The notes under the pieces: generated by a model
Told to the model about the DNA's origin: nothing
Databases searched by the model: none
What the model saw: the letters and a program-made list of their open reading frames with translations, nothing else
Program-made: the position numbers and the translations under genes
Assembly: GCF_900099775.1 (NCBI RefSeq)
Contig: NZ_FMTM01000002.1
Location: 620,001 to 684,000, forward strand
Origin: Rhizobium mongolense subsp. loessense
GTDB taxonomy: Bacteria; Pseudomonadota; Alphaproteobacteria; Rhizobiales; Rhizobiaceae
Direction of reading: 5' to 3'
Length of the DNA stretch: 64,000 nucleotides
Shown: in pieces, positions 63,354-64,000 of the stretch
Numbering within the stretch: the first letter of the stretch is position 1
How the letters are laid out: each line of letters begins with the position of its first letter

Positions 63354-64000
63354 ATGACTTCAACCGAACGGCTTCGCTTTGGCGTCGATCTCGTCACTTT
63401 TTTCCATACCGATTTCTGGGGCGTGAAGGACTATGACGGCATCGTCGCATTGGCCCGCAACGAGCCGCGCGCCTTCTGGGATAAAATTCTTGACGCCGTG
63501 CAGGCCTCGGGCGTCACGGGTGTGGAACTGACCTTCTCACCTTTCAACTGGCAGGATGCGACGAAGACTTATGGTTCCGTCGAAGCTTTCGCCGCTGAGC
63601 TTTCCAGGCGTGGGCTGACGCTGGCGAGCGGCTTTTTCGCCGAACTCGAAGCGGCCGGTGATTTCACGGAGGCCAACGCACAGGCCGCCATCATCGAGAA
63701 GGCCGAAAAATACGCCGAATTCCTCAAGGCCTGCGGCAGTGACATCATGGTTATCGGCGCGCCGTTGCGCCAGACGCTGGGCGCCCAGCCGGTGCGGTTT
63801 TATGATTTCGAGCAGGCGCGCAAGATCGCCGATTTCCTCAATCGCCTCGGCGCCATTCTCTACGCAAGGGGCGTTCGGCTGGCGCTCCACACCGAGGCCC
63901 ATTCGATCTTTGCCGCCGCGCGCGACGTCGATCTGTTGATGCTGCTGACAGACCCGGCCTATGTGCATATGTGCCCGGACACGGCGCATATCATTGTTGC
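63354..64000 (+). CDS. Sugar phosphate isomerase/epimerase-family protein, cut by window end
   Basis: An open frame from ATG 63354 to the last base (215 codons, no stop). It fits the xylose-isomerase-like TIM barrel (AP_endonuc_2 family): RFGVDLVTFFHTDFWG at the start, GVTGVELTFSPFNW, VRLALHTEAHSIF with the metal-binding Glu region and MCPDTAHI. Members isomerise or epimerise inositol- or keto-sugar intermediates. It is the first gene after the two LacI operators and a near-consensus promoter, so it opens a sugar or polyol catabolic operon that continues outside. Confidence 0.82.
   Translation, partial: MTSTERLRFGVDLVTFFHTDFWGVKDYDGIVALARNEPRAFWDKILDAVQASGVTGVELTFSPFNWQDATKTYGSVEAFAAELSRRGLTLASGFFAELEAAGDFTEANAQAAIIEKAEKYAEFLKACGSDIMVIGAPLRQTLGAQPVRFYDFEQARKIADFLNRLGAILYARGVRLALHTEAHSIFAAARDVDLLMLLTDPAYVHMCPDTAHIIV

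Overview
The window looks like accessory DNA of a rhizobial alphaproteobacterium (Rhizobium/Agrobacterium group). The base composition is GC-rich, several exported proteins carry Tat leaders, and import systems with GntR, IclR, LacI, AraC and TetR regulators fill most of the sequence. The isochorismatase-fold enzyme at 45.9 kb keeps the exact D36-K142-C175 numbering of biuret hydrolase from Rhizobium leguminosarum. There are no ribosomal, tRNA or housekeeping genes and many gene remnants, which fits a large plasmid or chromid (inference).

Layout. 1-5 kb: end of a YtcJ-type amidohydrolase, a DoxX-MFS pair and a Tat-exported chloroperoxidase-like hydrolase; the last two transcription units share a duplicated 33-bp upstream element. 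5-7 kb: two divergent AraC regulators. 7.5-15.7 kb: an RND efflux operon (adaptor, pump, TetR, aldehyde dehydrogenase stub, SDR) divergent from a second TetR, then a solitary FabF-like synthase and a broken MarR gene. 16.5-23.8 kb: a BMP/nucleobase-type ABC importer with an amidase and a cytosine deaminase-like enzyme. 24-33 kb: an IclR regulator divergent from a peptide importer operon that contains a leaderless gamma-glutamyltransferase and an alpha/beta hydrolase. 33.6-35.1 kb: an AbiEi/AbiEii toxin-antitoxin pair. 35-40 kb: debris, a nitrilase-fold protein without catalytic Cys and Lys, strong hairpins (possible small RNA), a possible 33-residue membrane peptide and a cytochrome c.

40.6-51 kb: a GntR regulator divergent from a nine-gene operon: second BMP importer, formamidase, biuret hydrolase, a biuret hydrolase paralogue, a cupin and allophanate hydrolase. 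Together these could import a ureido/N-formyl compound and strip it to ammonia, formate and CO2; no cyanuric acid hydrolase is present. 51.5-59.7 kb: two GntR regulators and an amino-acid importer with a DapA-family lyase, a DUF3830 protein and a 973-residue fusion of 2Fe-2S, FAD, BFD-type 2Fe-2S and DadA-like FAD modules, resembling an opine, imino-acid or hydroxyproline catabolic system. 59.7-62 kb: remnants of RidA, IS481, DapA and SDR genes around an intact nucleoside deoxyribosyltransferase. 62-64 kb: a LacI regulator divergent from a sugar isomerase/epimerase gene cut by the window edge, with two near-identical operators between them.

Functions are inferred from motifs, fold recognition and neighbourhood by reading alone; no database search was run.
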